A stretch of DNA of 18,804 bases from Alphaproteobacteria bacterium UBA1303 (GTDB lineage Bacteria; Pseudomonadota; Alphaproteobacteria; Micropepsales; Micropepsaceae). Shown here piece after piece: positions 8,560 to 15,140 of the stretch. The stretch covers positions 23,277 through 42,080 of the forward strand of contig DBTZ01000045.1 of assembly GCA_002307315.1 (NCBI GenBank). Direction: 5' to 3'. Position 1 is the stretch's first letter. Every line of letters begins with the position of its first letter. The notes below the pieces were generated by a model. The model was not told the DNA's origin and searched no databases. It saw only the letters and a program-made list of their open reading frames with translations. The translations under genes and the position numbers were made by a program.

Positions 8560-8607
8560 GAGCGCTTCACCGAAATGTGGTATTCGGTTTTCCGGTATGA
8601 AGCGCTC
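8560..8607. repeat. Dispersed intergenic palindrome, copy B
   Basis: A perfect 10-bp outer stem GAGCGCTTCA (8560-8569) / TGAAGCGCTC (8598-8607) encloses an inner stem CCGAA (8570-8574) / TTCGG (8583-8587). The core ATGTGGTATTCGGTTTT matches copy A (AAGTGGAATCGGTTTT), and the right end TGAAGCGCTCTA matches the solo half at 17537. It starts five bases after the permease stop and could also act as a transcript 3' end. Confidence 0.8.
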
Positions 8608-8698
8608 TATGACATCCGTATAAATACCCTGGTCTGCGGTTCCGGTGGGGCGATTATCCGCATCTGCGAAAGGGTTGCGCCGCCGCAGGTTCCTGTCC

Positions 8699-9499
8699 AT
8701 GCTTGCGGCCATGGAAATCTACGATCTTCTGCTCAAAATCCGCGCCCAAAGCCCCGTCGTCCACCATATCACCAATTGGGTGACGATTGCCGACTGCGCG
8801 CAGATCGTCAAAACCCTGGGGGCGTCGCCGGTGATGGCGCATGCGTCCGACGAAGCTGCCGACATGGTGGCGATCGCATCGGCCGTGGTGCTCAACATCG
8901 GCACCTTGACCCGCGAAACCGTGGCGGCGATGAAAATTGCCGCCGCAGCCGCCAACGCCAAGGCCATTCCGGTGGTGCTCGACGTGTGCGGGGCGGGGGC
9001 GACGCCGTTTCGGGGCGCCGCCGTAGCCGAAATTCTCGATGCCGCGCACATCGACATCATCAAGGGCAATGCCTCCGAGATCGCATCGGTTGCCGGCGAA
9101 GCGGTACAGACCAAAGGCGTCGATACCGCCGAGGTGGCGGCCGATCTGGCGGTTCTGGCCCAAGCGCTGGCGGAGCGGCGCCAGGCTTGCGTGGTGGTCA
9201 CCGGCAAGGTCGATATCGTTGCCGGCGGCGGCAAGCTCTATCGGGTGGCCAACGGCCACGAGATGATGGCGCACATCGTCGGCACCGGCTGCATGGCGGC
9301 GTCGGTGATCGGCACCTTTGCCGCCATCGAACCCGATTTGGCCGTTGCCGCCGCAAGTGGACTGTGCGCCTACGAAATCGCCGCCGAGCTGGCGGCCGAA
9401 GACGCCCATGCCCCCATCGCCTTCAAGCACGCGTTGCTGGATCGGCTTTATGCGATCGACCGCCGGTCGGTCGAGGCGAAGGCGAAGATTTCCCGATGA
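8699..9499 (+). CDS. thiM: Hydroxyethylthiazole kinase
   Basis: 266 residues from the ATG at 8699; an alternative ATG is at 8711. AGGT ten bases upstream favours 8699, and the frame also extends to a GTG at 8645. ThiM phosphorylates 4-methyl-5-hydroxyethylthiazole with ATP in thiamine salvage. Motifs: HHITNWVTIADCAQ near residues 22-35, GASPVMAHA at 41-49, LDVCGAGATPFR at 94-105 (family usually has LDPVG.GAT), IIKGNASEI at 120-128, and the GTGC motif with catalytic Cys198. The next gene, thiE, overlaps by four bases. A TATAAA at 8619-8624 could be a -10 but has a poor -35. No TPP riboswitch (no CTGAGA box) is visible upstream, which is unusual for a thi operon. Confidence 0.93.
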   Translation: MLAAMEIYDLLLKIRAQSPVVHHITNWVTIADCAQIVKTLGASPVMAHASDEAADMVAIASAVVLNIGTLTRETVAAMKIAAAAANAKAIPVVLDVCGAGATPFRGAAVAEILDAAHIDIIKGNASEIASVAGEAVQTKGVDTAEVAADLAVLAQALAERRQACVVVTGKVDIVAGGGKLYRVANGHEMMAHIVGTGCMAASVIGTFAAIEPDLAVAAASGLCAYEIAAELAAEDAHAPIAFKHALLDRLYAIDRRSVEAKAKISR

Positions 9500-10110
9500 G
9501 GGGCTATTACTTCATCACCGATGCGGGGTTGAGCCGCGCCGGCAACGAGGCCGATGTGGCGGCGGCGGTCGATGCGGGCGTGCCGTTCGTGCAGTATCGC
9601 CGCAAAACCGGCGAGACCGGTGCGCTGTTTGCCGAGGCGATGCGGTTGCGTGCGCGGTGCCGCGGCAAAACCAAGTTCGTCGTCAACGACCGGCTCGACA
9701 TTGCGCTGGCGGTGGATGCGGACGGCGTGCATATCGGCCAGGACGACATGCCGTTCGGTACCGTCCGCCGGCTGTTGGGGCCGGATCGCCTGATCGGTCT
9801 GACCGTGCATTCGGTGGCGGAAGCCATCGAGGGCGAACGGATGGGGGCGGATTATCTGGGTGTCTCGCCGATCTTCGCCACCGCGACCAAAAAGGATGCC
9901 GGAGAACCCGGCGGGCTTATGCTTCTTAGAGACATTCGCGCCGCGGTGTCGTTGCCGCTGGCCGCCATCGGCGGCATCGGTCTGGGCAATGCCGCTTCCG
10001 TGATCGCCGCCGGTGCCGATATGGTGTGCGCCATATCCGCCGTCGTGTGCGGGGACAATGTCGGCAAGCGTATCGCCGCCTTCCAGCGTTTGGTTCCCGG
10101 CCGGAATTAA
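9496..10110 (+). CDS. thiE: Thiamine-phosphate synthase
   Basis: 204 residues, normal length. It joins hydroxymethylpyrimidine diphosphate with thiazole phosphate, the ThiM product, to give thiamine phosphate. Seen: YYFITD at the start of strand 1, VQYRRKTG near 33-40 (phosphate-binding region), VNDRLDIALAVDADGVHIGQDDMP (a strongly conserved block), LTVHS, GVSPIFATATKKDAGEPGG, and the AIGGI phosphate-binding turn. The ATG overlaps the thiM stop (ATGA), so the pair is translationally coupled. No thiD is adjacent, so the pyrimidine branch must come from elsewhere. The sequence after the stop has an A-run rather than a T-run, so no plus-strand terminator is seen. Confidence 0.94.
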   Translation: MRGYYFITDAGLSRAGNEADVAAAVDAGVPFVQYRRKTGETGALFAEAMRLRARCRGKTKFVVNDRLDIALAVDADGVHIGQDDMPFGTVRRLLGPDRLIGLTVHSVAEAIEGERMGADYLGVSPIFATATKKDAGEPGGLMLLRDIRAAVSLPLAAIGGIGLGNAASVIAAGADMVCAISAVVCGDNVGKRIAAFQRLVPGRN

Positions 10111-10178
10111 AAAAACGCGGTCACGCCAATTTGTCGCGGCACGCACGGTTGTGTTGATCGCATATTATGTATTACCAG

Positions 10179-10208
10179 TTGCAAAAGTGACGTATCCAGA
10201 TTTAAGAT
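10179..10208 (+). promoter_or_regulatory. Candidate promoter of the XRE regulator gene
   Basis: TTGCAA (10179-10184) and TAAGAT (10203-10208) are separated by 18 bases in an AT-rich stretch, about 55 bases before the start codon. Hexamers are only partial matches to sigma70. Confidence 0.3.
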
Positions 10209-10263
10209 AACGCGTTAACCATAATTATGTTGCCGCCTTGGTCATTACTTCGGCAGGTTTCAG

Positions 10264-10500
10264 TTGAAAAACATTCTGAATTCAACACGCCACCGAGCGC
10301 TGGTAGAGCTGCTTATTCAAAAGCGGTTGGATGCGCATATGACACAAGCCGAATTGGCGGAACGGTTGGGCGAATATCAGTCCTTCGTTGCGCGGCTGGA
10401 AAGCGGCCAGCGCCGGGTCGACGTGGTCGAATTCATCGAATTGTCGGAAGTACTTCATTTCGATGTCGCCAAGGCGATCAACGCCATCGCCAAGACTTAG
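10264..10500 (+). CDS. Small XRE-family helix-turn-helix DNA-binding protein
   Basis: 78 residues. The central part (about residues 13-70) is a Cro/C1-type HTH: a helix before MTQAELAERLGEYQSFVARLESG, with the recognition helix around YQSFVARLES, then RRVDVVEFIELSEVLHFD. The first possible start after an in-frame stop (10222) is TTG at 10264, with an AGG in GGCAGG about seven bases upstream. The only later ATG (10339) would remove the first helix, so TTG is preferred. Its 3' end faces the nuclease candidate, whose stop is only six bases away on the other strand, leaving no room for a terminator. It may repress its own promoter or control the neighbouring nuclease; neither is shown by the sequence. 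Confidence 0.85.
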   Translation: MKNILNSTRHRALVELLIQKRLDAHMTQAELAERLGEYQSFVARLESGQRRVDVVEFIELSEVLHFDVAKAINAIAKT

Positions 10501-10506
10501 CCGCCA

Positions 10507-11100
10507 TTAACGTACGCGAATGTATTCGCCGTTCCGGTCGAGGGCGGCCAGCATCATCGTCAGGCTTTCCATCAGCGCGGTATGATCGACGCTGCGTACG
10601 CGGCGGTGCCGCATGCCGTCGCTCCGCGCCGCGCGGATGTGGGTTTGCCCCGTCGTCAGATCGTGCCGCCAGCATTCCTTGCGCACCGCAGGCGAGCGGC
10701 GTTTGAGAGCGTCGATGATTTCTTGGGCCGCGTCGTGCGGGAGTGATCCTATCAGATACAACTCGCCCAGGGTGGCGATCAGGGTGGCGTTGGCCAGTTG
10801 TCGTGGTTTGTAGCGGCTGGCATTGGTTTTGGTCTCGACGATGAGAATGCGCCGGCCGAAAATTCCTTGCCGCACGAACAGCCCGTCGATGCCGGCTCCG
10901 CCGCCGCCCAGCTTCGAGGGCAGTTGCCGCCAGCCGTGCGCGGTCAAATACGCGGCGGTCAGAAGTTCGCCGAACGCGCCCTGATCGTTGGTGGCGATAA
11001 AGCCGGGGCGAAGGCGCGACGGTGGCCGGAACGCGATGCGCGCCCACCATACGGCCAGCGCAGCAAGCACGATCCCCAAGCCTGCCAAAACCCACCCCAT
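10507..11100 (-). CDS. Membrane-anchored nuclease-like protein, PD-(D/E)XK fold candidate
   Basis: 197 residues from the ATG at 11100, where a hydrophobic anchor begins (about residues 3-19, followed by basic residues). The rest should be cytoplasmic. It carries a pattern typical of restriction-endonuclease-like folds: E45 in GAFGELLTAAYL, D72 in GGAGIDGLFV, then E89-T-K91 in ILIVETKTN, i.e. E...D-x16-E-x-K, with a glutamine (Q101) in the next helix. Such domains cut DNA or RNA; the glycine-rich LGGGGAGIDG turn is also common in REase-fold toxins. No named family is claimed. The open frame extends to 11169 but the first 23 residues look non-coding. It is 50 bases downstream of the Cys-rich exported protein gene on the same strand and convergent with the XRE gene. 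The 5' end has a decayed duplicate at 12334-12471. Confidence 0.75.
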   Translation of the reverse strand: MGWVLAGLGIVLAALAVWWARIAFRPPSRLRPGFIATNDQGAFGELLTAAYLTAHGWRQLPSKLGGGGAGIDGLFVRQGIFGRRILIVETKTNASRYKPRQLANATLIATLGELYLIGSLPHDAAQEIIDALKRRSPAVRKECWRHDLTTGQTHIRAARSDGMRHRRVRSVDHTALMESLTMMLAALDRNGEYIRVR

Positions 11101-11107
11101 GAGAGAG

Positions 11108-11136
11108 AGTATACAACAGCGCGGGGCGAATGCCGA
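11108..11136 (-). promoter_or_regulatory. Candidate promoter giving a leaderless or near-leaderless nuclease mRNA
   Basis: On the minus strand, TCGGCA (11131-11136; 4 of 6 to TTGACA) lies 17 bases before TATACT (11108-11113; 5 of 6 to TATAAT). Only seven bases, CTCTCTC, separate the -10 from the ATG at 11100, and no Shine-Dalgarno is present. Transcription would then start at or next to the start codon. Confidence 0.35.
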
Positions 11137-11150
11137 ACGGGATTTCTCAG

Positions 11151-12314
11151 TCAGTCCGGCAACCAGCACGTCACCGGCCCGGGTAGGGCCGAGACCGTCG
11201 CCTTCTGCAGCGATATCCGCGCTTCCGCCTCATAGGCGATCATGCTGGGCGTTTTTGCTGTGTCGGCGGCGTATTTCGGTGCTTGCACCATTTGTTTCTT
11301 GTACGCATTGCCGCAATCCGGCCGGGCGTCGGCGGGAAGCCCCGTCTGTGCCATGACGGTCTTCCAGCACCCCGCCGGATCGGTAAAAAGCGAACAGGGA
11401 GCCATCCAGGTTCGGCGAAACCGCACGAAGATATTCGTGCCTTCGATTTTCGCGGCGTGAAATTCACCGCCGTCGTAGCTGTCTTCCAGCAGGACCTTGC
11501 CCTGAGCCGAAACAACGATGAATGGCAGGCCGCTGTTTACGCCGTCTCCGTCATCGAAGAAAAAGGCATACCCGATTTTGCCGTGGTAATATCCGCTCCA
11601 ACCCGGGGCGGCGATGGCGATCTCGTGCGCATTCGCGTCGCCACAGGCGGGCGAGGCGGCATTCGGTGGAATCGGAACCAAGGATTGCCGTTCCGCCCCC
11701 ACTTCGCCCCAATCGATCTCTTTCACCATGATGCCGGGGTAATAGAAGCAGGTGCGCGTCCGCTTGGCTTGCGGGTTCAGCGCGTCGGCCGCAAGCGGAA
11801 CGATCTTCTTTTCGATCGGAGTTTCGAAAACCGCCGCTGGCTTTCGCGATGCGGCCGGATCGGCCTTGGGCGCCGCCAGCCGCTTGGCGCAGGTGCCGGA
11901 GGCTCCGTCGATGGCGGCGATAACCTCGGACAGGTGCGCGATCGAGGCTTCGTCGGTGGCCCTGGCGGCGATGTCGAGAAACAGCGCGCACGCGGCGTTG
12001 CGGGTCCGATCGTTCCGGGTTGCCGCGCGCATGGCGCGTTTGACCGCCGCGCCATAGTCGATCGGCTTCAGCGGTTCGACGCGGGCCTGGGTATTCGGGA
12101 AGTCCCGCTCGTCAAGCAAATCCATCGCTTCGGAAAGGGCCACAACCAGCGGGCAGTCGGCTTCGCGATGGGGCGACAGGGCGCCGATCTGGAACTTGTC
12201 TTGCAGATTCGTCGCCGCCCCGGCGCATTTCGACGCTTGGCCGGCCGCCGCCGGCAAGCCGACGCAAACCACCGCCGCGATCGCCGGCAGTAAACGCATG
12301 ATGCTTGCGCGCAT
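11151..12314 (-). CDS. Exported cysteine-rich protein of unknown function
   Basis: 387 residues, family not recognised. A Sec signal peptide is clear: basic start, hydrophobic stretch LLPAIAAVVCVGLPAAA and a likely cut near AAG-QA (residues 25-29), so the mature protein is periplasmic or secreted. Ten cysteines remain in the mature chain (in SKC, DCP, AAC, GTC, RTC, PAC, PCS, GCW, DCG and TCW), which suggests up to five disulfides. The first third is helical and Ala-rich; a linker rich in Lys, Pro and Ala near 150-170 leads to a second domain with aromatic, glycine-rich stretches (PGWSGYYHGKIGYAFFFDD). The start at 12314 has GAGA upstream; a second ATG five codons on (12299) is possible. It is followed on the same strand by the nuclease candidate 50 bases later. 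It is flanked on both sides by related copies of the nuclease 5' end. Confidence 0.78.
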   Translation of the reverse strand: MRASIMRLLPAIAAVVCVGLPAAAGQASKCAGAATNLQDKFQIGALSPHREADCPLVVALSEAMDLLDERDFPNTQARVEPLKPIDYGAAVKRAMRAATRNDRTRNAACALFLDIAARATDEASIAHLSEVIAAIDGASGTCAKRLAAPKADPAASRKPAAVFETPIEKKIVPLAADALNPQAKRTRTCFYYPGIMVKEIDWGEVGAERQSLVPIPPNAASPACGDANAHEIAIAAPGWSGYYHGKIGYAFFFDDGDGVNSGLPFIVVSAQGKVLLEDSYDGGEFHAAKIEGTNIFVRFRRTWMAPCSLFTDPAGCWKTVMAQTGLPADARPDCGNAYKKQMVQAPKYAADTAKTPSMIAYEAEARISLQKATVSALPGPVTCWLPD

Positions 12315-12333
12315 TGTATCTCGTGTTACTCAA

Positions 12334-12471
12334 CTACGCCTTGGCGATGGGGATTACCCCTCCGGCCGGTGACGAGGCAAGGGGCGCGGGTGGCGGCCGA
12401 AACGCGGATGCGCGCCCGCATATGGCCAGCGCCGCAAGCACAATCCCCAACGCCGCCAGACCCCACGCCAT
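12334..12471 (-). pseudogene. Decayed copy of the 5' end of the nuclease gene (or a 45-aa membrane peptide)
   Basis: A 45-codon frame begins like the nuclease: MAW.LA.LGIVLAALA then AFRPP, against MGWVLAGLGIVLAALA then AFRPP at 11100. The DNA is also similar over about 100 bases, including the stretch before the ATG, with a compensating one-base deletion and insertion in the middle. After AFRPP the two diverge and this copy stops at TAG (12334-12336), lacking the whole nuclease domain. It lies 20 bases upstream of the exported-protein gene on the same strand. Most simply this is a remnant of a tandem duplication; expression as a small membrane peptide cannot be excluded, though no Shine-Dalgarno is evident. 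Confidence 0.6.
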
Positions 12472-12530
12472 GGGGAACTATAACACGCCTATCGGCAATA
12501 CGCTCGGGTAGCCGGCGACAGAAGAAACAG

Positions 12531-12545
12531 GTTTTATAATAAAAC
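12531..12545. repeat. AT-rich short palindrome
   Basis: GTTTTAT (12531-12537) and ATAAAAC (12539-12545) are perfect inverted arms around a single base. It lies between the DUF2335 gene 3' end and the pseudogene. A one-base loop is too tight for a terminator, so a protein site or chance in AT-rich DNA is more likely. Confidence 0.25.
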
Positions 12546-12578
12546 AACTATGAAATTAAAAAGGCACACTAGGAAAAT

Positions 12579-13151
12579 CTATAACTTGTTATCACTATCC
12601 GTATCTGGCGATACTTTTCCTTCGCCATCAGGGTCACTATCATTTTCATCTTTATCTTCCGAAGCAAAACGGATTTGTCCGGTTATTAATGCTGTTGAGA
12701 CGGCAATTGCCGCAGGGGTGAGAAATAAAGCCGCCCCCCAAACGCTTTTGGCAACCAGCAGGGCAATCAACGCACATGCTACCAAGAGCACCATGATTGA
12801 TACCCCAAACCATTGCCCTCTCAAGGGGAGTGCTGTTTGAGCTTTAACGATGGAAGTATCGCAGTGGTGACGATGCTTCTGTTCTTCCTCTGCCATATGC
12901 ACGATACGTTCTGCCAACCCCGGCAGAATTTTTTCATACTCGGCTAATTGCCGCGATGGAGGTAGTGGGCCCTTATGGTGCTCAGCGTAAAAAATCCGCT
13001 CTATCCGTTTTACCGTTCCTGGCAGTTCTGCCGCCGGCACTACGTTCGAGAGCGCCTTTTCAATTTCCGCACTGGATCTGCTGTGACCGTCCGCGTCTAG
13101 CGGGTGAGACGCCTCATCAGTAGACTTGGCAGCTTTATCATCTCTACTCAT
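12579..13151 (-). CDS. DUF2335 family membrane protein
   Basis: 190 residues. The block FYAEHHKGPLPPSRQLAEYE followed by ILPGLAERIVHMAEEEQKHRHH (about 54-96) is the hallmark of DUF2335 as I remember it; its function is unknown. Two adjacent membrane helices follow at about 114-134 and 138-158, then a very acidic tail (164-190, rich in D and E). Topology is probably both ends in the cytoplasm. The ATG overlaps the stop of the upstream 84-residue ORF by four bases (ATGA), so the two genes are coupled. The local DNA is clearly more AT-rich than the flanking genes and uses AT-ending codons, suggesting recent acquisition. DUF2335 genes are often seen in accessory regions and prophages, but no phage gene is present here. 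Confidence 0.8.
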   Translation of the reverse strand: MSRDDKAAKSTDEASHPLDADGHSRSSAEIEKALSNVVPAAELPGTVKRIERIFYAEHHKGPLPPSRQLAEYEKILPGLAERIVHMAEEEQKHRHHCDTSIVKAQTALPLRGQWFGVSIMVLLVACALIALLVAKSVWGAALFLTPAAIAVSTALITGQIRFASEDKDENDSDPDGEGKVSPDTDSDNKL

Positions 13152-13402
13152 TTAGCTTGCCCGCTGATATGCGAGCTTTTTAAAACTTTGCGGAAATCAT
13201 CCCCGATCGCCCGCCAATCACCCTTGGACGTTCCCAATGGGCACAAATTGTCAACATTTAACGGCAAAAAAAACATCGCTGGCGAAGAAAGCCCCAACAA
13301 AAAACCTCCCCAAAATGCAGGCACGTCATATCGCCTGTACCTAAGGTTAATTTTATATCGACTACCCTCGGACCTCTTCAGCTTCGTGGTCGTGCGATGC
13401 AT
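13148..13402 (-). CDS. Small single-helix membrane protein coupled to the DUF2335 gene
   Basis: 84 residues, not recognised. The N-terminus is basic (K, R-rich, about residues 5-25); one hydrophobic segment lies near 30-47 (WGGFLLGLSSPAMFFLPL); the C-terminal half is soluble. Two ATG codons compete: 13408 and 13402. AAAGGA at 13409-13414 is directly against the first but six bases from the second, so 13402 is chosen. The stop TGA overlaps the DUF2335 ATG by four bases, good evidence that it is real. It shares the low GC of the islet. A partner role with the DUF2335 protein is inferred only from coupling. Confidence 0.65.
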   Translation of the reverse strand: MHRTTTKLKRSEGSRYKINLRYRRYDVPAFWGGFLLGLSSPAMFFLPLNVDNLCPLGTSKGDWRAIGDDFRKVLKSSHISGQAK

Positions 13403-13424
13403 GGCCATTCCTTTCGGTATGAGG

Positions 13425-13434
13425 GGGTATACCC
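13425..13434. promoter_or_regulatory. Palindrome GGGTATACCC upstream of the DUF2335 operon
   Basis: A perfect 10-bp palindrome lies about 23 bases before the start of the 84-residue ORF. It contains TATACC, which could be a minus-strand -10, so it could be an operator overlapping a promoter. No good -35 was found. Confidence 0.3.
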
Positions 13435-13500
13435 AAAGCCAACGCTATAACTTAGACCTGAATCTAAGCTTAAATCTAGTCTCTACAAGAGGCTCCTCCC

Positions 13501-15027
13501 TCAGTACGCCCTTGCGATCAGGATTTCCTCGACGCCGGGGCGGCCGGTGAAGATGCAGGGGCCGTGCGCGGCGGGCTGGTCGAGCGGCGCATTGCGAAGG
13601 GTCAGCTTCAAGCCTTTCAGTTTCTCGTCGATTGTCTCCAGTTCGGCGCCTTCCGGCCGTGCCCAAGACGCTTTCACCCAACCCTTGAAGCCGTCTTCGT
13701 CGCCTTTGAAATACTCGACGAGTCCATCGAACGAGGTGATGTCGGTGCGGATGTTGGATGCAAGCCGTGCCTTGGCTTCGGCAAACAGTGCGTTCTGGAT
13801 TTCGACCAGAAGCCCCGCCGCCTCGGCCGCGAATTGTTCGCGCGGCGCATTGTGCGATTTCACCTTGTCGCCGTCGCGCAAAACATCGCGCCGCATGTAG
13901 GTGACGGTGCCGCCCGCCATGTCGCGGCCGCCGACCTCGACGATCAGCGGCGCACCACGGCGTACCCAGTTCCAGCGTTTCTCCGCCGACTTCTGGGCCT
14001 TCTTGTCCAAGAGAACGCGCAAAGGCTCGCCGAAGGCGATTTTTTCGCGCAAAGCCTTCGCCAAGACGTCGCAATATTCGAGAAGCGCGGCATCTTCCGG
14101 TTTGTCGCGCAGCATCGGCACGATGACGATCTGCTGCGGCGCGCAGGCCGGCGGCAGGCGCAAGCCGTCGTCGTCGCCATGGGTCATGATGACGCCGCCG
14201 ATCAGCCGGGTGGAAACCCCCCAACTGGTGGTGTGGCAGAACTGAAGTTCGCCGGCATCGTTCTGGAAGCGGATGTTCTGGGCCTCGGCGAAATGCTGGC
14301 CGAGATAATGCGAGGTGCCGGCCTGCAGCGCCTTGCCGTCCTGCATCATCGCCTCGATCGAATAGGTCGCAACCGCGCCGGGGAAGCGTTCGTTGGCCGA
14401 TTTCTCGCCGGCGATCACCGGCATCGCCAGGGTGCCTTCGGAAAATTCGCGATAGACCTGAAGCATCTTCATGGTTTCTTCGCGGGCTTCTTCGCCGGTG
14501 GCGTGGGCGGTGTGGCCCTCCTGCCAGAGGAATTCCGCCGTGCGTAAGAACAGTCTTGTGCGCATTTCCCAGCGCACGATGTTGGCCCATTGGTTGATCA
14601 GCACCGGCAAATCGCGATGGCTTTTGACCCAGCGGGAAAACGCGTCGCCGATGATGGTTTCCGAGGTCGGCCGCACGATCAGCGGTTCCTCGAGTTTGGC
14701 TTCCGGGTCGGGCTGAAGCTTGCCGTCGATCATCTTCAGCCGGTGGTGGGTGACCACCGCCATTTCCTTGGCGAAGCCGGCGACGTGCTCGGCCTCCTTG
14801 GCGAAGAAGGACAGCGGGATGAACAGCGGAAAGTACGCGTTCTCGTGCCCGGTTTCCTTGATCCGGCGGTCGAGCACCTGCTGAATTCTTTCCCACACCC
14901 CGTACCCCCAGGGCTTGATGACCATGCAGCCGCGTACCGGCGAGGCTTCGGCCAAGTCGGCTTCGCGCACCACCGCCTGATACCAGTCGGGGAAGGCTTC
15001 ACGGGTAACGGAAAGGGCTCGCTGCAT
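13501..15027 (-). CDS. proS: Prolyl-tRNA synthetase, archaeal/eukaryotic-like (ProS type 3) class
   Basis: 508 residues. It charges tRNA-Pro. Class II motifs are visible: motif 1 around GCMVIKPWGYGVWERIQ, motif 2 around LFLRTAEFLWQEGHTAHA, preceded by RPTSETII, and motif 3 around STRLIGGVIMTHGDDDG. There is no inserted editing domain between motifs 2 and 3, and the chain ends in a tyrosine (IARAY), which marks the archaeal/eukaryotic-like type, unlike the short type usual in alphaproteobacteria. Type members often bind zinc through four cysteines in the C-terminal domain; here only one remains there (GPCIFTG), so the site looks lost. The start at 15027 is chosen because the longer frame (to 15066) would run into palindrome copy C; GGA lies upstream at weak spacing. 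It is divergent from lolC. Confidence 0.93.
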   Translation of the reverse strand: MQRALSVTREAFPDWYQAVVREADLAEASPVRGCMVIKPWGYGVWERIQQVLDRRIKETGHENAYFPLFIPLSFFAKEAEHVAGFAKEMAVVTHHRLKMIDGKLQPDPEAKLEEPLIVRPTSETIIGDAFSRWVKSHRDLPVLINQWANIVRWEMRTRLFLRTAEFLWQEGHTAHATGEEAREETMKMLQVYREFSEGTLAMPVIAGEKSANERFPGAVATYSIEAMMQDGKALQAGTSHYLGQHFAEAQNIRFQNDAGELQFCHTTSWGVSTRLIGGVIMTHGDDDGLRLPPACAPQQIVIVPMLRDKPEDAALLEYCDVLAKALREKIAFGEPLRVLLDKKAQKSAEKRWNWVRRGAPLIVEVGGRDMAGGTVTYMRRDVLRDGDKVKSHNAPREQFAAEAAGLLVEIQNALFAEAKARLASNIRTDITSFDGLVEYFKGDEDGFKGWVKASWARPEGAELETIDEKLKGLKLTLRNAPLDQPAAHGPCIFTGRPGVEEILIARAY

Positions 15028-15055
15028 GACAAATCCATTAGTTGCTTGTTTTATC

Positions 15056-15099
15056 GCGCAATTCATTCGGAAAACCGCTTCACACTTTTCCGATTGCGC
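15056..15099. repeat. Dispersed intergenic palindrome, copy C
   Basis: Arms GCGCAAT (15056-15062) / ATTGCGC (15093-15099) enclose CGGAAAA (15068-15074) / TTTTCCG (15086-15092). Read on the minus strand the core is GAAAAGTGTGAAGCGGTTTT, and it starts with TCTAGAGCG, matching copies A and B. It sits in the 113-base divergent gap between proS and lolC, so it may overlap their promoters. Confidence 0.8.
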
Positions 15100-15140
15100 T
15101 CTAGAAGTACCTCATGCTTTTCCGTGCCGAAAGGGCCTGA

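Noticed and set aside
8608..8698. TPP riboswitch upstream of thiM
   Set aside because: Some resemblance to the 3' part (GCGAAAGGG) exists, but the CTGAGA box and the paired arms are missing and the segment order is wrong.
12562..12572. CACACTAGG near the DUF2335 3' end as a third CTAGTGTC element
   Set aside because: It resembles one end (GACACTAGG) but no partner arm is seen within 100 bases.
12549..12840. 96-codon plus-strand frame in the AT-rich islet
   Set aside because: It is antisense to the DUF2335 gene, whose family motif and ATGA coupling support the minus strand.
15028..15066. Longer N-terminus of ProS starting at 15066
   Set aside because: The extra 13 codons run into the palindromic repeat and do not resemble the family; the start at 15027 matches the normal N-terminus.
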